Below, in pieces: positions 8,876 to 22,036 of a stretch of 64,000 nucleotides of DNA (the stretch's first letter is position 1; every line of letters starts with the position of its first letter). Origin of the DNA: Faecalibacterium taiwanense. GTDB lineage: Bacteria > Bacillota > Clostridia > Oscillospirales > Ruminococcaceae. The translations under genes were made by a program, and so were the position numbers. The stretch is taken from positions 2,542,001 through 2,606,000 of the forward strand of contig NZ_CP155552.1 of assembly GCF_036632915.2 (NCBI RefSeq), written 5' to 3'. The notes beneath the pieces are model-generated. The model was not told the origin of the DNA, searched no databases, and saw nothing but the letters and a program-made list of their open reading frames with translations.

Positions 8876-8952
8876 TGGTGGAGAATTAGGGACTCGAACC
8901 CCAGACCCCCTGCGTGTGATGCAGGTGCTCTAACCAGCTGAGCTAATCCTCC
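8876..8952 (-). tRNA. tRNA-Val(CAC)
   Basis: The 77-base cloverleaf can be drawn by eye: acceptor GGAGGAT with ATTCTCC, D-arm TAGCTCAGCTGGTTAGAGCA, anticodon stem CCTGC/GCAGG around ATCACAC (anticodon CAC, codon GUG), T-arm CTGGGGTTCGAGTCCCTA, discriminator A and an encoded CCA. Confidence 0.95.
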
Positions 8953-9131
8953 ATATTTTGTTTTGTGCGTTCCGAACTGGAACGTGATTATTATAGCACG
9001 GCCTTTGCCAAAATGCAAGCCCTAATTTTAAAAAAATCACACTTTTTGTATCCGCTTTCCGGTTGCCCTTTGATGCCAAATCGTGTATACTGAACACAGA
9101 AACTTTCCCACCGGGAAAAGAGGTACAAAAA

Positions 9132-9299
9132 ATGCTGACACTTCGTGGAATCATTACGCTGATCGTTCTGATCGTTCTGTTTGCACTGGCCGTTGTGTGG
9201 ATCTCCAAGCAGGGCGGCTGGAAGGGCGAGGGCTGCGGCGGCAACTGTGCATCCTGCCACAGCCACTGCGAAAAACAGGACCCGAACAAAAAAGCCTGA
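9132..9299 (+). CDS. FeoB-associated Cys-rich membrane protein
   Basis: This 55-residue protein has one N-terminal membrane helix (GIITLIVLIVLFALAVVWIS) followed by a short Cys/His-rich tail (GCGGNCASCHSHC). That is the layout of the small proteins usually encoded beside ferrous-iron transporter FeoB. No feoB gene is in this window. The start at 9132 was taken because AGAGGT precedes it and because the longer upstream frame adds only unlikely residues. The role in iron handling is inferred from the family. Confidence 0.75.
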   Translation: MLTLRGIITLIVLIVLFALAVVWISKQGGWKGEGCGGNCASCHSHCEKQDPNKKA

Positions 9300-9307
9300 G
9301 TTCAAAA

Positions 9308-9348
9308 ATGCCCCCGGACATTGCCTGCTGGCAGCGTCCGGGGGCATT
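9308..9348 (+). terminator. Bidirectional terminator
   Basis: AATGCCCCCGGAC and GTCCGGGGGCATT make a strong stem between two converging genes. Confidence 0.8.
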
Positions 9349-9354
9349 CTGCTT

Positions 9355-9925
<571 letters not shown>

Positions 9926-9979
9926 ATTCCGCTCTCCTTTTTTCGTATCGGCAATGCCGTTCAACAATCTTTAGTTGTA

Positions 9980-10064
9980 GTATATTCCTGCATTGATTCA
10001 GTGTCAACCCATTTTTGCAAATTCGCAGAAAAAAGTTGATTTTAATGCAATTTTTTGGTATACT
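9980..10064. promoter_or_regulatory. Divergent promoter pair of the repressor switch
   Basis: Leftward: TTGACA (10003-10008), 17 bases, TATACT (9980-9985). Rightward: TTGATT (10036-10041), 17 bases, TATACT (10059-10064). The two -35 boxes are only 27 bases apart, so one bound repressor could act on both. CAAC/GTTG half-sites recur nearby, but I cannot define an operator. Confidence 0.8.
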
Positions 10065-10120
10065 TCTGGTAACAGCATTCTTTTTACAGAACAACCATAC
10101 GTTTTTCAGAGAGGTTTCGC

Positions 10121-10738
10121 ATGTCTGAGCTTTCTACCCGTCTGCATCTGCGCCGCAAAGAACTGGGCCTTTCGCAGGAAGAGCTTGCCCAGCGCATGGG
10201 CTATCGGTCCAAATCCTCCATTACCAAGCTGGAAAAAGGCATCAACGACCTGCCGCAGTCCAAGGTGGAAGAGCTGGCAGCCGCGCTGGAGACCACCCCT
10301 GCCTATCTGCTGGGGCTGGACGCACCCTGTCCGCCGCCGGGCTTTGAGCCGCTGCCTGCCATGACGCAGGTCCCGCTGATCGGTTCCATTGCCTGCGGCA
10401 CTCCTATCACGGCAGAGCAGAACATTGAACGCTATATCGGCGTTCCCGCCGCGTGGCGCGCCGACTTTGCCCTGACCTGCCACGGTGACAGCATGTCTCC
10501 CACCATCTGCGACGGCGACATCGTATGCATTCGCTGCCAGCCGGAGGTGGAGCAGGGCGAGATCGCCGCAGTGCGCATTGGCGGCGAGGCCACCCTCAAG
10601 CACTTCCACCGGCAGGGTGATGCTGTGATGCTGCTTGCGGACAATGCCGCCGTCTGTCCACCCATGATCTTTACCGGCCTGCAGCTGGAAGAGCTGCACA
10701 TTGAGGGCCGCGCTGTCGGCCTGTGCCGGGGGCTGTGA
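10121..10738 (+). CDS. XRE-S24 repressor (LexA/CI-like, self-cleaving)
   Basis: This 205-residue protein has an Xre helix-turn-helix at residues 1-65 (ELGLSQEELAQRMGYRSKSS) and an S24 peptidase domain from about 85. The catalytic serine is Ser124 in HGDSMSP and the lysine is Lys160 in ATLKHF. A Cys92-Gly93 pair in IACGTP is the likely self-cleavage site. Such repressors are inactivated by RecA filaments during DNA damage. It faces a Cro-like gene across a tight promoter pair, as in a phage lysogeny switch, but no phage structural genes are present. It may be a domesticated prophage switch or a host stress regulator. Confidence 0.85.
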   Translation: MSELSTRLHLRRKELGLSQEELAQRMGYRSKSSITKLEKGINDLPQSKVEELAAALETTPAYLLGLDAPCPPPGFEPLPAMTQVPLIGSIACGTPITAEQNIERYIGVPAAWRADFALTCHGDSMSPTICDGDIVCIRCQPEVEQGEIAAVRIGGEATLKHFHRQGDAVMLLADNAAVCPPMIFTGLQLEELHIEGRAVGLCRGL

Positions 10739-10786
10739 GCCGCCTGCAGTCTTTCAGGCACGTTTCATAAAAGAAGGAGGCTTCTC

Positions 10787-11005
10787 ATGTTTTTCTCCCG
10801 CAAAAAGCCTGCCCGTTCTTACGACCCCGCCACCCAGCAGCCTGCACTGCGGTGCAGCATCTGCACCGGGGAGCAGGTGGCCGGTTTCATCTCCCCGGAT
10901 GGCCATTTCGAGGACGTTCAGCTCATCCGCACGCCTCAGGAACTGGACGCATTCCGGGCACAGTACGGCATCCCGCCGGAATGCCCCCTGAAAAAGATCT
11001 ATTAA
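10787..11005 (+). CDS. Small conserved protein with a CxxC motif, function unknown
   Basis: This 72-residue protein (MFFSRKKPARSYDPATQQPA, then RCSICTGEQVAGFI) carries one CSIC pair and a phenylalanine/leucine-rich second half. AAGGAGG precedes the ATG closely. Short proteins like this are widespread in Clostridia and have sometimes been labelled aspartate dehydrogenase without basis. It is followed 12 bases later by trmO, so the two are probably cotranscribed. Confidence 0.65.
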   Translation: MFFSRKKPARSYDPATQQPALRCSICTGEQVAGFISPDGHFEDVQLIRTPQELDAFRAQYGIPPECPLKKIY

Positions 11006-11017
11006 AAGGAGTTCACC

Positions 11018-11716
11018 ATGCCCACTGCACCTGAAGAGATGACCCTGAAGGTCATTGCCCATATCCATACTGCCTTTCCCACCAAGTTCGGCATCCCGCG
11101 CCAGAGCGGCCTTGTGGACGAGCTGCGCGGCGAGGTGATCTTTACGCCCGAATACCGCAATGCCGATGCCGTGCGCGGTCTGGAAGATTTCAGTCACATC
11201 TGGCTGGTGTGGCAGTTCTCCGGCGCGGTGCGGGACAGCTGGTCCCCCACTGTACGCCCGCCGCGCTTGGGCGGCAACACCCGCATGGGCGTGTTCGCCA
11301 CCCGGTCGCCCTTCCGTCCCAATCCTCTGGGCCTTTCCAGCGTGCGTCTGGAAGGCATCGAGAACCGGCCGGACGTTGGCCCGGTGCTCATCGTGCGCGG
11401 TGCCGACCTGATGGATGGCACCCCCATCTACGACATCAAGCCTTACATCCCCTATGCCGACTGCCACCCGGATGCCGCCGAGGGCTTTACCGGCCAGACC
11501 CAGTTCCACCGTCTGCAGGTACAGTTCCCGCCCGAACTGCTGGCACAGGTGCCGCAGGCCGACCGCGCCGCCCTGACCGGCGTACTGGCAGGTGACCCGC
11601 GCCCCTCCTACCAGCACGACCCGCAGCGGGTGTACGGCATGGAGTTCGGCCCGGTAGAGGTGCATTTTACCGTGGATGGCGAGGTGCTCACCGTGACCGG
11701 CATCGCCCGCCGCTGA
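11018..11716 (+). CDS. trmO: tRNA (N6-threonylcarbamoyladenosine37-N6)-methyltransferase TrmO
   Basis: The 232-residue protein belongs to the TrmO/TsaA (UPF0066, YaeB) family, which methylates t6A37 of tRNA-Thr using S-adenosylmethionine. Family marks are FPTKFGIPRQSGLV, LEDFSHIWLVWQF, RSPFRPNPLGLSSV and the closing GTPIYDIKPYIPYAD. The C-terminal part (residues about 160-232) is the usual accessory domain ending in FTVDGEVLTVTG. AAAGGAG precedes the ATG. It sits between a small protein and a LysR gene that follows by 12 bases. Confidence 0.93.
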   Translation: MPTAPEEMTLKVIAHIHTAFPTKFGIPRQSGLVDELRGEVIFTPEYRNADAVRGLEDFSHIWLVWQFSGAVRDSWSPTVRPPRLGGNTRMGVFATRSPFRPNPLGLSSVRLEGIENRPDVGPVLIVRGADLMDGTPIYDIKPYIPYADCHPDAAEGFTGQTQFHRLQVQFPPELLAQVPQADRAALTGVLAGDPRPSYQHDPQRVYGMEFGPVEVHFTVDGEVLTVTGIARR

Positions 11717-11728
11717 GAGGAAGCGTTT

Positions 11729-12628
11729 ATGGAACTGCGGAACATCAATACCTTTTTGCACATCGCCGAGCTGCACAGCTTTTCCCGCACTGCGCGGCAG
11801 CTTGGCTATTCCCAGTCGGCGGTGTCCTCCCAGATCGCACAGCTGGAAGCAGAGCTGGGCGCACCGCTGTTCGACCGCGTGGGCAAGACCGTGCGGCTCA
11901 CCGATGCGGGCCAGACCTTTTTAGGCTATGCACGCACCCTGCTGGCCACGGCGCAGCAGGCGCAGGCTGCCCTGCAGCCCGCCCGGCAGATCAGCGGCAG
12001 TCTGCGCATCGCGCTGGCGGATTCGGTGTGCTCCACCTTCCTGCCCGGTCTGCTCAAACGCTACCACGCCCTGTGCCCGCAGGTGGAGCTGGTGCTGTGC
12101 ACCGCCACTGCCGACGGAATGCTGCAGATGCTGGGCACAAATCAGATCGATCTGGCCTATACGCTGGACCAGCCCCTGCTGCAGCCCAATCTGGTGCTTG
12201 CGGCGGATGTGCCGGAGCCGGTGTGTTTTATTGCACCGTCCGCTCACCCGCTTGCCGGGCAGGAAGTCGTTACGCTGGAAGAGCTGCCCCGGCAGGAATT
12301 TCTGCTCACTGAGCGCGGCATGAGCTACCGCGACGCTTTGGATCAGTGCCTTGCCGCCCGCGGCCTTGCCATCCACCCTTATCTGGAGCTGGGCAGCGCT
12401 GCGCTGCTGTGCCAGATGGTGGAGCAGGGCATGGGTCTTTCCTTCCTGCCGGAGTACATCGTGCGTCCGGCGCTGGCCGCAGGTCGTCTTGCCCGGCTGA
12501 ATGTGCCGGACTGCACCGTGGAGATGCACCGTCAGCTGTTTTACCACCGTGACAAATGGCTGACCCCTCAGATGAAAGCCTTTATCGAGCTGGTGCACCA
12601 GCCCGCGCCCGGCACTGCCAGCAAATGA
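11729..12628 (+). CDS. LysR-family transcriptional regulator
   Basis: This 299-residue protein has a LysR winged HTH at residues 1-60 (TARQLGYSQSAVSSQIAQLE) and an effector domain with IALADSVCSTFLPGLL and the late EMVEQGMG-type stretch (CQMVEQGMGLSFLPEYIV). It follows trmO by 12 bases with GAGGAAG as SD, so it may be cotranscribed with it. It is not divergent from any neighbour, and its target cannot be guessed. Confidence 0.9.
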   Translation: MELRNINTFLHIAELHSFSRTARQLGYSQSAVSSQIAQLEAELGAPLFDRVGKTVRLTDAGQTFLGYARTLLATAQQAQAALQPARQISGSLRIALADSVCSTFLPGLLKRYHALCPQVELVLCTATADGMLQMLGTNQIDLAYTLDQPLLQPNLVLAADVPEPVCFIAPSAHPLAGQEVVTLEELPRQEFLLTERGMSYRDALDQCLAARGLAIHPYLELGSAALLCQMVEQGMGLSFLPEYIVRPALAAGRLARLNVPDCTVEMHRQLFYHRDKWLTPQMKAFIELVHQPAPGTASK

Positions 12629-12671
12629 AAAGAGCACGGGTCCATTGAAGCGCAAAGCTGAACACACAAAC

Positions 12672-12706
12672 GAAAAACCGCCGAAGGCTTTCCTTCGGCG
12701 GTTTCT
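12672..12706 (+). terminator. Bidirectional terminator
   Basis: GAAAAACCGCCGAAGG pairs with CCTTCGGCGGTTTCTC between converging genes. Confidence 0.85.
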
Positions 12707-12745
12707 CTTATGATAGGAGAATCAAAAATGATCGTCGCTAAAAGT

Positions 12746-13861
<1,116 letters not shown>

Positions 13862-13899
13862 AGTCGTTTGCCTCCATAATTTTTAAGGTTCCCACGCTC

Positions 13900-13928
13900 T
13901 TGACGGCGTGTTCATTCGTTGGTACTAT
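13900..13928 (+). promoter_or_regulatory. Probable promoter of the AraC gene
   Basis: TTGACG (13900-13905), 17-base spacer, TACTAT (13923-13928). It lies within the 125-base gap between the divergent ATPase and regulator genes. Confidence 0.5.
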
Positions 13929-13985
13929 AATAACAGATAATTTTGTGATATAAAATAGCATTTTATTGATTAGAGGTGTCAGATA

Positions 13986-14831
13986 TTGCTTTTTGACTGG
14001 AACACCATCGCTTTTCCCGCTTCCGTGCAGGATCTGCAGCTGTCTGCCCCCCTCACCCTCTCCGGCGAAGGACTGTGGGTGTGCCTTGTGTCCAGCGGCC
14101 AGTGCTCTGCATCCGTACCTGCTGCCGGGCCGCTGCCGCTGGGTGCAGCGCTCATTTTGCCGCCGCAGTCCGTGCCTGCCGGGCACCTGATCCTGAGCCG
14201 TGCCCCGCTGGCCCTTGTGCCGGAAAGCATCTGCCATCTGCTCTGCGTCCAGCTTACCGGGCAGGCGGCTTCCCAGTTTCTGGCCGGGCTGCACGAACTG
14301 CCCTTCCTTGCCAAGGGCGGTTCCTGCCCGGCCGCTGCCGAACTGATGGACCGCCTTGCTGAGGAAAAGGCCGCCCACAGCCGTGCCCGCAGCCAGTTGG
14401 CCTACGCACTGTTGTGTGAGCTGGCCGATGCCGACAGTGCCGCGTCCGCCCTGCCGCCGCTGGTGCAGGCCGCCATTGAGGACATCCGCGCAAACTACGC
14501 GGGCCTTTACGGCGTGGAGGAGCTGAGCGAGCGGCTGGGCGTGTCCAAGAGCCATCTAGTGCGCACCTTTACCGCAGCCATTGGCGTGTCGCCGGGCAAA
14601 TACCTCACCACGGTGCGCGTTGAAGCAGCCCAGCGGCTGCTGCTCCACCGGGAGTACACACTGGACGTGGTAGCCAGCCTGTGCGGCTTTTCCGGTGCCA
14701 ACTACCTGTGCCGGGTGTTCAAAAAAGAAACCGGCCAATCCCCCGCACAGTGGCGGGCAATGGCCGGTCACGCCGCGCAGAGTGGGCTTTCGCCCGAGGA
14801 ATCTCTGCGCGAACAGGAGCTTTATATTTAA
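13986..14831 (+). CDS. AraC-family transcriptional regulator
   Basis: The 281-residue frame starts at a TTG (13986) with AGAGGTG upstream; no ATG fits. The first 165 residues are a cupin-like effector region and the last 100 form the two AraC helix-turn-helix motifs (LSERLGVSKSHLVRTFTAAI and LDVVASLCGFSGANYLCRVF). It is divergent from the sugar ATPase, so control of that gene, or of sugar uptake generally, is a fair guess. The start codon is uncertain by a few residues. Confidence 0.85.
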   Translation: MLFDWNTIAFPASVQDLQLSAPLTLSGEGLWVCLVSSGQCSASVPAAGPLPLGAALILPPQSVPAGHLILSRAPLALVPESICHLLCVQLTGQAASQFLAGLHELPFLAKGGSCPAAAELMDRLAEEKAAHSRARSQLAYALLCELADADSAASALPPLVQAAIEDIRANYAGLYGVEELSERLGVSKSHLVRTFTAAIGVSPGKYLTTVRVEAAQRLLLHREYTLDVVASLCGFSGANYLCRVFKKETGQSPAQWRAMAGHAAQSGLSPEESLREQELYI

Positions 14832-14834
14832 GGG

Positions 14835-16135
14835 CTATGCGGTCTGCTTTTTACCGCGCAGCAGCAAAAACAGGGTCAGCACTGCGGTGAGCAGTTCCGA
14901 TGCCGGGAACGCTGCCCACACACCATTCATGCCAAACAGGCGGCTCAGCACCAGCGAGCAGGCCACGATGGCCACCATGCCGCGGCAGATGGAGGTGACG
15001 GAGGCTTCCACCGGGCGGTTGGTCGCGCTCAGGTAGCCCGCCGCCACGATGTTGAACCCGGCAAAGAAGTAGCCCACAAAGTACAGCCGCATGCCCATGT
15101 GGGCAAACTGCGCCATCTGGGCGGAGCTTTCGCTGTTGAACACGCCCACCAGTGCATCGGTAGCACCAAAGATGATGCCGTACAGCACCGCTGCCAGCAC
15201 CAGTGCGGTGCAGCTGCCCAGGATGAGCAGCTTTCTGGCACCGGCCTTGTCGCTTTTGCCGTAGCACTCGCTCACCAGCGGCTGTGCACCCTGTGCTACG
15301 CCGTTGAAGATGGCCGTTGCCACCAGCGCAAAGTTCGCCACCACGCCATAGGCCGCCACGGCCACATTGCCCGCCAGACCCAGCAGCAGGAAGTTGAATA
15401 CGGTGGTGGTAACGCCGGAGGACATCTCACCCACAAAGCCGGAGATGCCAAGCTGGCAGCTCTGGCCCAGCAGCCTTGCCGAGGGGCGCTGGCGCACGAA
15501 CCGCACGCTGTTCTCCTTTTAAAGAAGTGGCGGCTGCAGATGGAAATGCTGATGATGGGAGACACGGCGGTGGCCAGCGCCGCACCGGCCAGCCCCAGCC
15601 CCATGGGAAACATGAAAATATAGTCGAACACCACATTGAACAGGCTGCTGCTCAGGGTAGCCACCATGGCAAGGGAGGGGTCGCCGTCGTTGCGCACAAA
15701 GGCCGACACGATATAGTTGCACATGAAGAAGGGCGTGAACATAAGGAAGATACGGGCATACGGGATGCCCAGCGCCATGATCCCCGCGTCACCGCCCATC
15801 AGCCGCAGAAGGCCGCCGGGCGCAAAAATGCCCACCAGCAGGAACGGCACGCTGAGCACACAGGCGCAGAAGATGGCATTGGAAAAATAGCGCTGGCAGC
15901 GCTCGTCTCCCTGCGCCTTGAGGATGGCGTAGCGGGTGGCCGCGCCAAGGCCGACCATGGAGCCGACGGCAAAGATGAAGTTGTAGACCGGCAGGCAGAG
16001 GTTGAGCAGGGTCACGCCGTCGGTACCCGCCGCCTGCGAGATGAAATAGGTATCGGCCAGAATGTAGCACGAGGTGCCCAGCAGGCCGAAGATATTCTGT
16101 GATACATATTTAAAGAACTGTTTTGTCAGGTTCAT
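14835..16135 (-). pseudogene. MATE-family multidrug exporter, split by a one-base frameshift
   Basis: Read in two frames this is one MATE transporter of about 430 residues with twelve membrane helices. The N-terminal half starts MNLTKQFFKYVSQNIFGLLG at 16135 and is open to CSRHFFKR. The C-terminal half continues VRFVRQRPSARLLG to the stop at 14835. The break is at a run of four A (plus-strand TTTT, 15517-15520); five A would join the halves as FFKKENSVRF. An SD-like AGGAG and a GTG at 15506 precede the second half, so separate translation of two half-proteins is conceivable. The neighbouring PfkB gene has the same kind of lesion, so sequencing error is a serious alternative. Confidence 0.8.
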
Positions 16136-16236
16136 CCAAGTTCCCTTTCATGGCATTTTTTACGCATACCGGCATATTTTAGCACACCCCAAAATGCAAG
16201 TCAACACAAAAACGCCCTGTACCGCGCAAAAAAGCA

Positions 16237-16265
16237 TTGACAGTCCGGGCTCTGGCCCTTACACT
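16237..16265 (+). promoter_or_regulatory. Promoter of the PfkB gene
   Basis: TTGACA (16237-16242), 17-base spacer, TACACT (16260-16265), 75 bases before the start codon. Confidence 0.65.
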
Positions 16266-16340
16266 GGGAGCGGTCACAAAATCATCCCCCTCGCCGGGGG
16301 AAGTCTTTTATTACCAGCATCTTAATTTGGGAGGTTCTCT

Positions 16341-17299
16341 ATGTCCGGCAGCACACTGTTTTCCATTGGCGAAGCACTCATCGATATGATCCCGTCCAGG
16401 GTGGGCTGTTCTTTTGACGAGGTTCCCTCGTTCAGCCCGCGCACTGGCGGCGCACCGGCCAACGTGTGCGCGGCCTTTGCCCGGCTGGGCGGCAAAAGTG
16501 CTTTTCTGAGCCAGCTGGGCGACGACCCCTTCGGCCACAAGATCGCCCGGGAATTGGAAGCCTGCGGCATCGATCTCTCCCATCTGGCCTTTACCGACAA
16601 GGCCAGCACAGCCCTTGCCTTTGTCAGTCTGGAAGAGGACGGCAGCCGCACCCTCAGCTTCTACCGCAAACCCTCGGCGGACCTGCTTTATTCTCCGGAG
16701 CAGATCGACCCGGCATGGTTCGCCGATGCCTTTGCCCTGCATTTCTGCAGTGTCTCGCTGGTGGACAGCCCCATGCGCTACGCCCACCTTGCGGCCATCT
16801 CCGCCGCACGCGAAGCTGGTGCTATCGTCAGCTTTGACCCGAACCTGCGCTTCCCCTCTGGCCGGACCGCGACATGCTGCGCGGGACCGTGCTGCAGTTC
16901 CTGCCGCTTTCCAACATCCTCAAAATTTCGGATGAAGAGCTGGAATTTCTCACCGGCACTACGGACATTGAATCCGCCCTGCCGCAGCTGCTTGTGGGCG
17001 ATGTGCAGCTGGTGCTGTACACCTGCGGCAGCAGCGGTGCCCACGCCTACACCCGCACCGCCCATGGCTTTGCCCCCTGCCGGAAAGTCCGGGCTGTGGA
17101 CACCACCGGCGCAGGCGACGGCTTCATCGGCTCGTTTTTGTGGCAGCTGGAACGTGATGGCGTGACACTGGAAAAACTGGCAAAGCTCAGCAAAACAAAG
17201 CTGAACGAATACCTTGCCTTTTCCAACCAGTTCTGCGGCATCAGCGTGCAGACGAATGGTGCCATCGACAGCTACCCCACCCTTGACCAGATGCAGTAA
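16341..17299 (+). pseudogene. PfkB-family fructokinase, split by a one-base frameshift
   Basis: Two frames together make a sugar kinase of about 319 residues, the normal length. The N-terminal part (MSGSTLFSIGEALIDMIPSR, then TGGAPANVCAAFARLGGKSA) carries the sugar-binding motif. The C-terminal part carries the catalytic signature DTTGAGDGFIGSFLWQL. The break is at four C (16853-16856); a fifth C restores FDPNLRFPLWPDRDMLRGTV. Fructokinases of this group phosphorylate fructose at C6 after uptake or sucrose cleavage. The gene has its own promoter and no transport partner next to it. I expect an intact gene if the run is resequenced. Confidence 0.85.
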
Positions 17300-17512
17300 A
17301 ACATACAATATGCCCTACGTCACAGAACCGCAGGGCTTCTTTTTCATTTACAATTTGTAGTATTGCGCTGCCATATTCCAATTTTGTCCTGTTTTCGACA
17401 TCTTTTCTGCCAGTTTAAGATTTGTTTATCCTTTGTACAAGCCTTGTTTTTATTCTCTGCCCGGTTCCATGATACCATAAGGGCAAGAACAACAAGCAGG
17501 GAGGCTTTATCC

Positions 17513-18061
17513 ATGTCCTTTGAATTTACCCTTCTGGATGCCTTACAGGCTCTACGCTGTCCGGTGCTGGATGCACTGGCGGTGTTTTTCGATCAGGCCG
17601 GTGCCCACGGTGAGATCTGGATCGCCTTCACGGCGGTACTGCTGGCGTTCCGGCGCACCCGCCGGGTCGGGCTGGCCATGGCGCTGGCGCTGGGCCTTTA
17701 TATGCTGGCGGGCCACTGCGCCTTAAAGCCGCTGTTCGCACGCCCGCGCCCCTGCGACCTCCGGCCGGAGATGCTCACGCTGGTGGCCCGGCCCCATGGC
17801 TGGTCCTTCCCTTCCGGACACACATCCTCCGCCTTTGCCGCTGCCTTTGCGCTCTGGCTGCAGAACCGCAGGCTCGGCATCCCGGCTCTTGTGCTGGCCG
17901 GGTTCATCGGCTTCACGCGGATGTACCTGTATGTGCATTTCCCCACCGACATTCTGGGCGGCGTAGCACTGGGCCTTGCAGTGGGGGCCTGCGGCTCCAT
18001 GCTGGCAGATAAGATCAGCAACAAATGGGCGAAACGAAGTGAAGTAAAACGAACTGTATAA
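17513..18061 (+). CDS. PAP2-family membrane phosphatase
   Basis: The 182-residue protein has four to five hydrophobic segments and the three phosphatase motifs of the PAP2 family: KPLFARPRP, PSGHTSSAFA and TRMYLYVHFPTD. Members act on lipid phosphates such as undecaprenyl pyrophosphate or phosphatidic acid at the membrane. The start at 17513 is chosen because GGGAGG precedes it; a longer upstream frame adds only an improbable extension. A terminator follows. The substrate cannot be told. Confidence 0.9.
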   Translation: MSFEFTLLDALQALRCPVLDALAVFFDQAGAHGEIWIAFTAVLLAFRRTRRVGLAMALALGLYMLAGHCALKPLFARPRPCDLRPEMLTLVARPHGWSFPSGHTSSAFAAAFALWLQNRRLGIPALVLAGFIGFTRMYLYVHFPTDILGGVALGLAVGACGSMLADKISNKWAKRSEVKRTV

Positions 18062-18142
18062 ACCAATTTCGTCTCGCACTCGTTCTTGCTTTGCTTTTTA
18101 CATTCAGATGAAGTATATCGCTTCGATCCTATTCGTGAAAAA

Positions 18143-18178
18143 GAGCCTCGGAAAAATCCGCAGATTTTTCCGAGGCTC
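18143..18178 (+). terminator. Terminator of the PAP2 gene
   Basis: GAGCCTCGGAAAAATC pairs with GATTTTTCCGAGGCTC around four bases. The U tract is weak on the plus strand; it could also stop leftward transcripts. Confidence 0.7.
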
Positions 18179-18258
18179 AACGAATTATAATAGAATTTCC
18201 GCTAAAACAGCCAAAGCGCACGCGGCGGCTATTCCCAATCGTTCTCTTGCATTCAGGT

Positions 18259-18505
18259 AAAAACAAAAGCAGCCAGCACCGTGGAAAGGAGGATAAAGCG
18301 GTGCTGGCTGCGGTATGAGAACTCCCGAACTTTGCGGCGGATCAGGAGGGATTTGGTAGTCTGTCCGCCGTCGTTGGCGATTGCCTGGCATAGGCGGGGG
18401 ACAGTGTTTTAATAAGTACCTGCTGGGCTGTGCCAGATGCACCAGCCCCCGCAGGTGAAAGCCCTTGTCGGCTTTGGGGAGATGTCTTTGCATCTCCCTG
18501 ACTGC
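18259..18505 (-). ncRNA. Candidate small regulatory RNA with anti-SD loops
   Basis: No protein fits this stretch, but on the minus strand it folds into a series of strong hairpins. GGGAGATG/CATCTCCC comes first, then AAAGCC/GGCTTT, then ACCTGC ... GCAGGT enclosing GGGCTG/CAGCCC, then CTGTCC/GGACAG with CCGCC/GGCGG. The last is a 13-bp terminator stem GCAGCCAGCACCG followed by TTTTGTTTTT (18259-18311). The terminator loop contains TCCTCCTTTCC, almost the 3' end of 16S rRNA, and an open stretch before it has CCCTCCTGATCC; both could pair with Shine-Dalgarno sites. A weak -10 (TATAAG, 18509-18514) is upstream. It does not match 6S, SRP, RNase P, tmRNA or a cobalamin riboswitch by eye. Bases 18515-18692 hold no gene I can support. 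Confidence 0.5.
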
Positions 18506-18692
18506 ACCCTTATACTACCAGACAATCGTGGCATTTCTTTGTGGAGTTTTTGAACAATTTGCAAATAGATTTTCAGGTGTTTTCAAAGGAGGCCCCGCCC
18601 GGGGGGGTTTCTCCGAAGACCGTCCGCTGGGGTGGGACTGGAGTCCCGGGCTGTTCGCGGAGAAAGCTTCCTACTGGCCTGCATTCATGCTT

Positions 18693-21117
<2,425 letters not shown>

Positions 21118-21131
<14 letters not shown>

Positions 21132-21804
21132 AGGTCTTTCCCCTCTTTCTATACTCACACCGGGTGCGCAGCACGCAGTGGCCGCACCCGGCCAGTTTTC
21201 CCTTTACCGGGTGGCCGCTGACCCCCAGAATGGCCGTCACGCTCTTGCGCGGGGTCATCAGGTTGGTATCGGTCACACACAGGCCCGCCCGGCGCACCGT
21301 ATCCAGCGCGTTTGCCACCAGCGGCTGTACTGCAATATCCCAGTCACCGTAGCCGGGCGAAAACCGCCCGGTCAAATACTTTCCCTCTTTTGCGGCCCAC
21401 TGGCGCAGCTCTGCTTCGGCTGCGTCTGCGGCCTGCTCGGCCAGCGCGCTGCCCAGTGCGTCGGACGCAACGCCCGCCGCGATATCTCCCACACCGGCAC
21501 GGCGGATCTGTGCATCCACGCCGGGGCCCAGCGTCACAGCCAGCAGCACCGCCTGCGGACAGTTTTCCAGATGCTTCATCACATCCCCACCCCGCAGGAT
21601 GCCTGCTTCGGCAAGGGCAGCCGTGTCCGCTTCCAGCCAGACCGCCCGGGGCGTTGCCGCCGCCAGCAGCGGCATGGCGCATGTTTCCAACAGGGTCATG
21701 GTGCGGTCGTCCGGTTCCCCTCTGGCCCCGAAATACCGCGCTGCCTGTGCTATATCGATCGCCGCCGGTTTTGCCAGCACCAGCGGCTGCGGTGCACCGA
21801 TCAT
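21118..21804 (-). CDS. Methionine synthase activation (AdoMet-binding) domain protein
   Basis: This 228-residue protein carries the MetH C-terminal activation fold as a separate chain, with the SAM-binding stretch RFSPGYGDWDIAVQ and TPRKSVTAILGVS. It reductively remethylates the oxidised cob(II)alamin of MetH. It ends with a cysteine-containing tail (GCGHCVLRTRCEYRKRGKTC), usual in the stand-alone Clostridial versions. SD GGAGG is ahead of the ATG at 21804. The 14-base overlap with metH indicates translational coupling in a two-gene operon. Confidence 0.9.
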
Positions 21805-21898
21805 CCGCCGCACCTCCTTGCTTTTTTGAAATAAAGTGGTCTTAAGTATACCGCACCTGTGGGATTTTATCAATCCCGCAGAGCGGCGGATAAAAGAA

Positions 21899-22030
21899 AA
21901 CTCCCTCAGTCACAGCTCACGCCGTGCCAGCTCCCTCAAGGAGGGAGCCTCTGTCGAAAAGGTAAGCTTTTCGGTTTTGCCAAAGGCCCCATCCCAGAGG
22001 GGGCTGTCTGTGAAGCAGACTGGGGGAGTT
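21899..22030. repeat. Intergenic inverted-repeat element, copy 1
   Basis: The 132-bp element is bounded by AACTCCCTCAGTC and its near-inverse GACTGGGGGAGTT. It has internal hairpins at AGCTCCCTC/GAGGGAGC and at GGCCCC/GGGGGCT. Related elements lie at 29879 and 35624. It has no coding capacity and separates the metH operon from the MBL gene. Confidence 0.75.
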
Positions 22031-22036
22031 CGTTCT

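Noticed and set aside
15500..15525. Programmed -1 frameshift in the MATE gene
   Set aside because: CTTTAAAAGG is not a canonical X-XXY-YYZ slippery site in the right phase and no stimulatory pseudoknot was seen; a missing base in the A run explains it better.
18062..18692. Cobalamin riboswitch or 6S RNA near metH
   Set aside because: The hairpin-rich stretch lies downstream of metH, not in its leader, and I could not fit the B12-box or the 6S central bubble to it. I kept it as a generic candidate sRNA.
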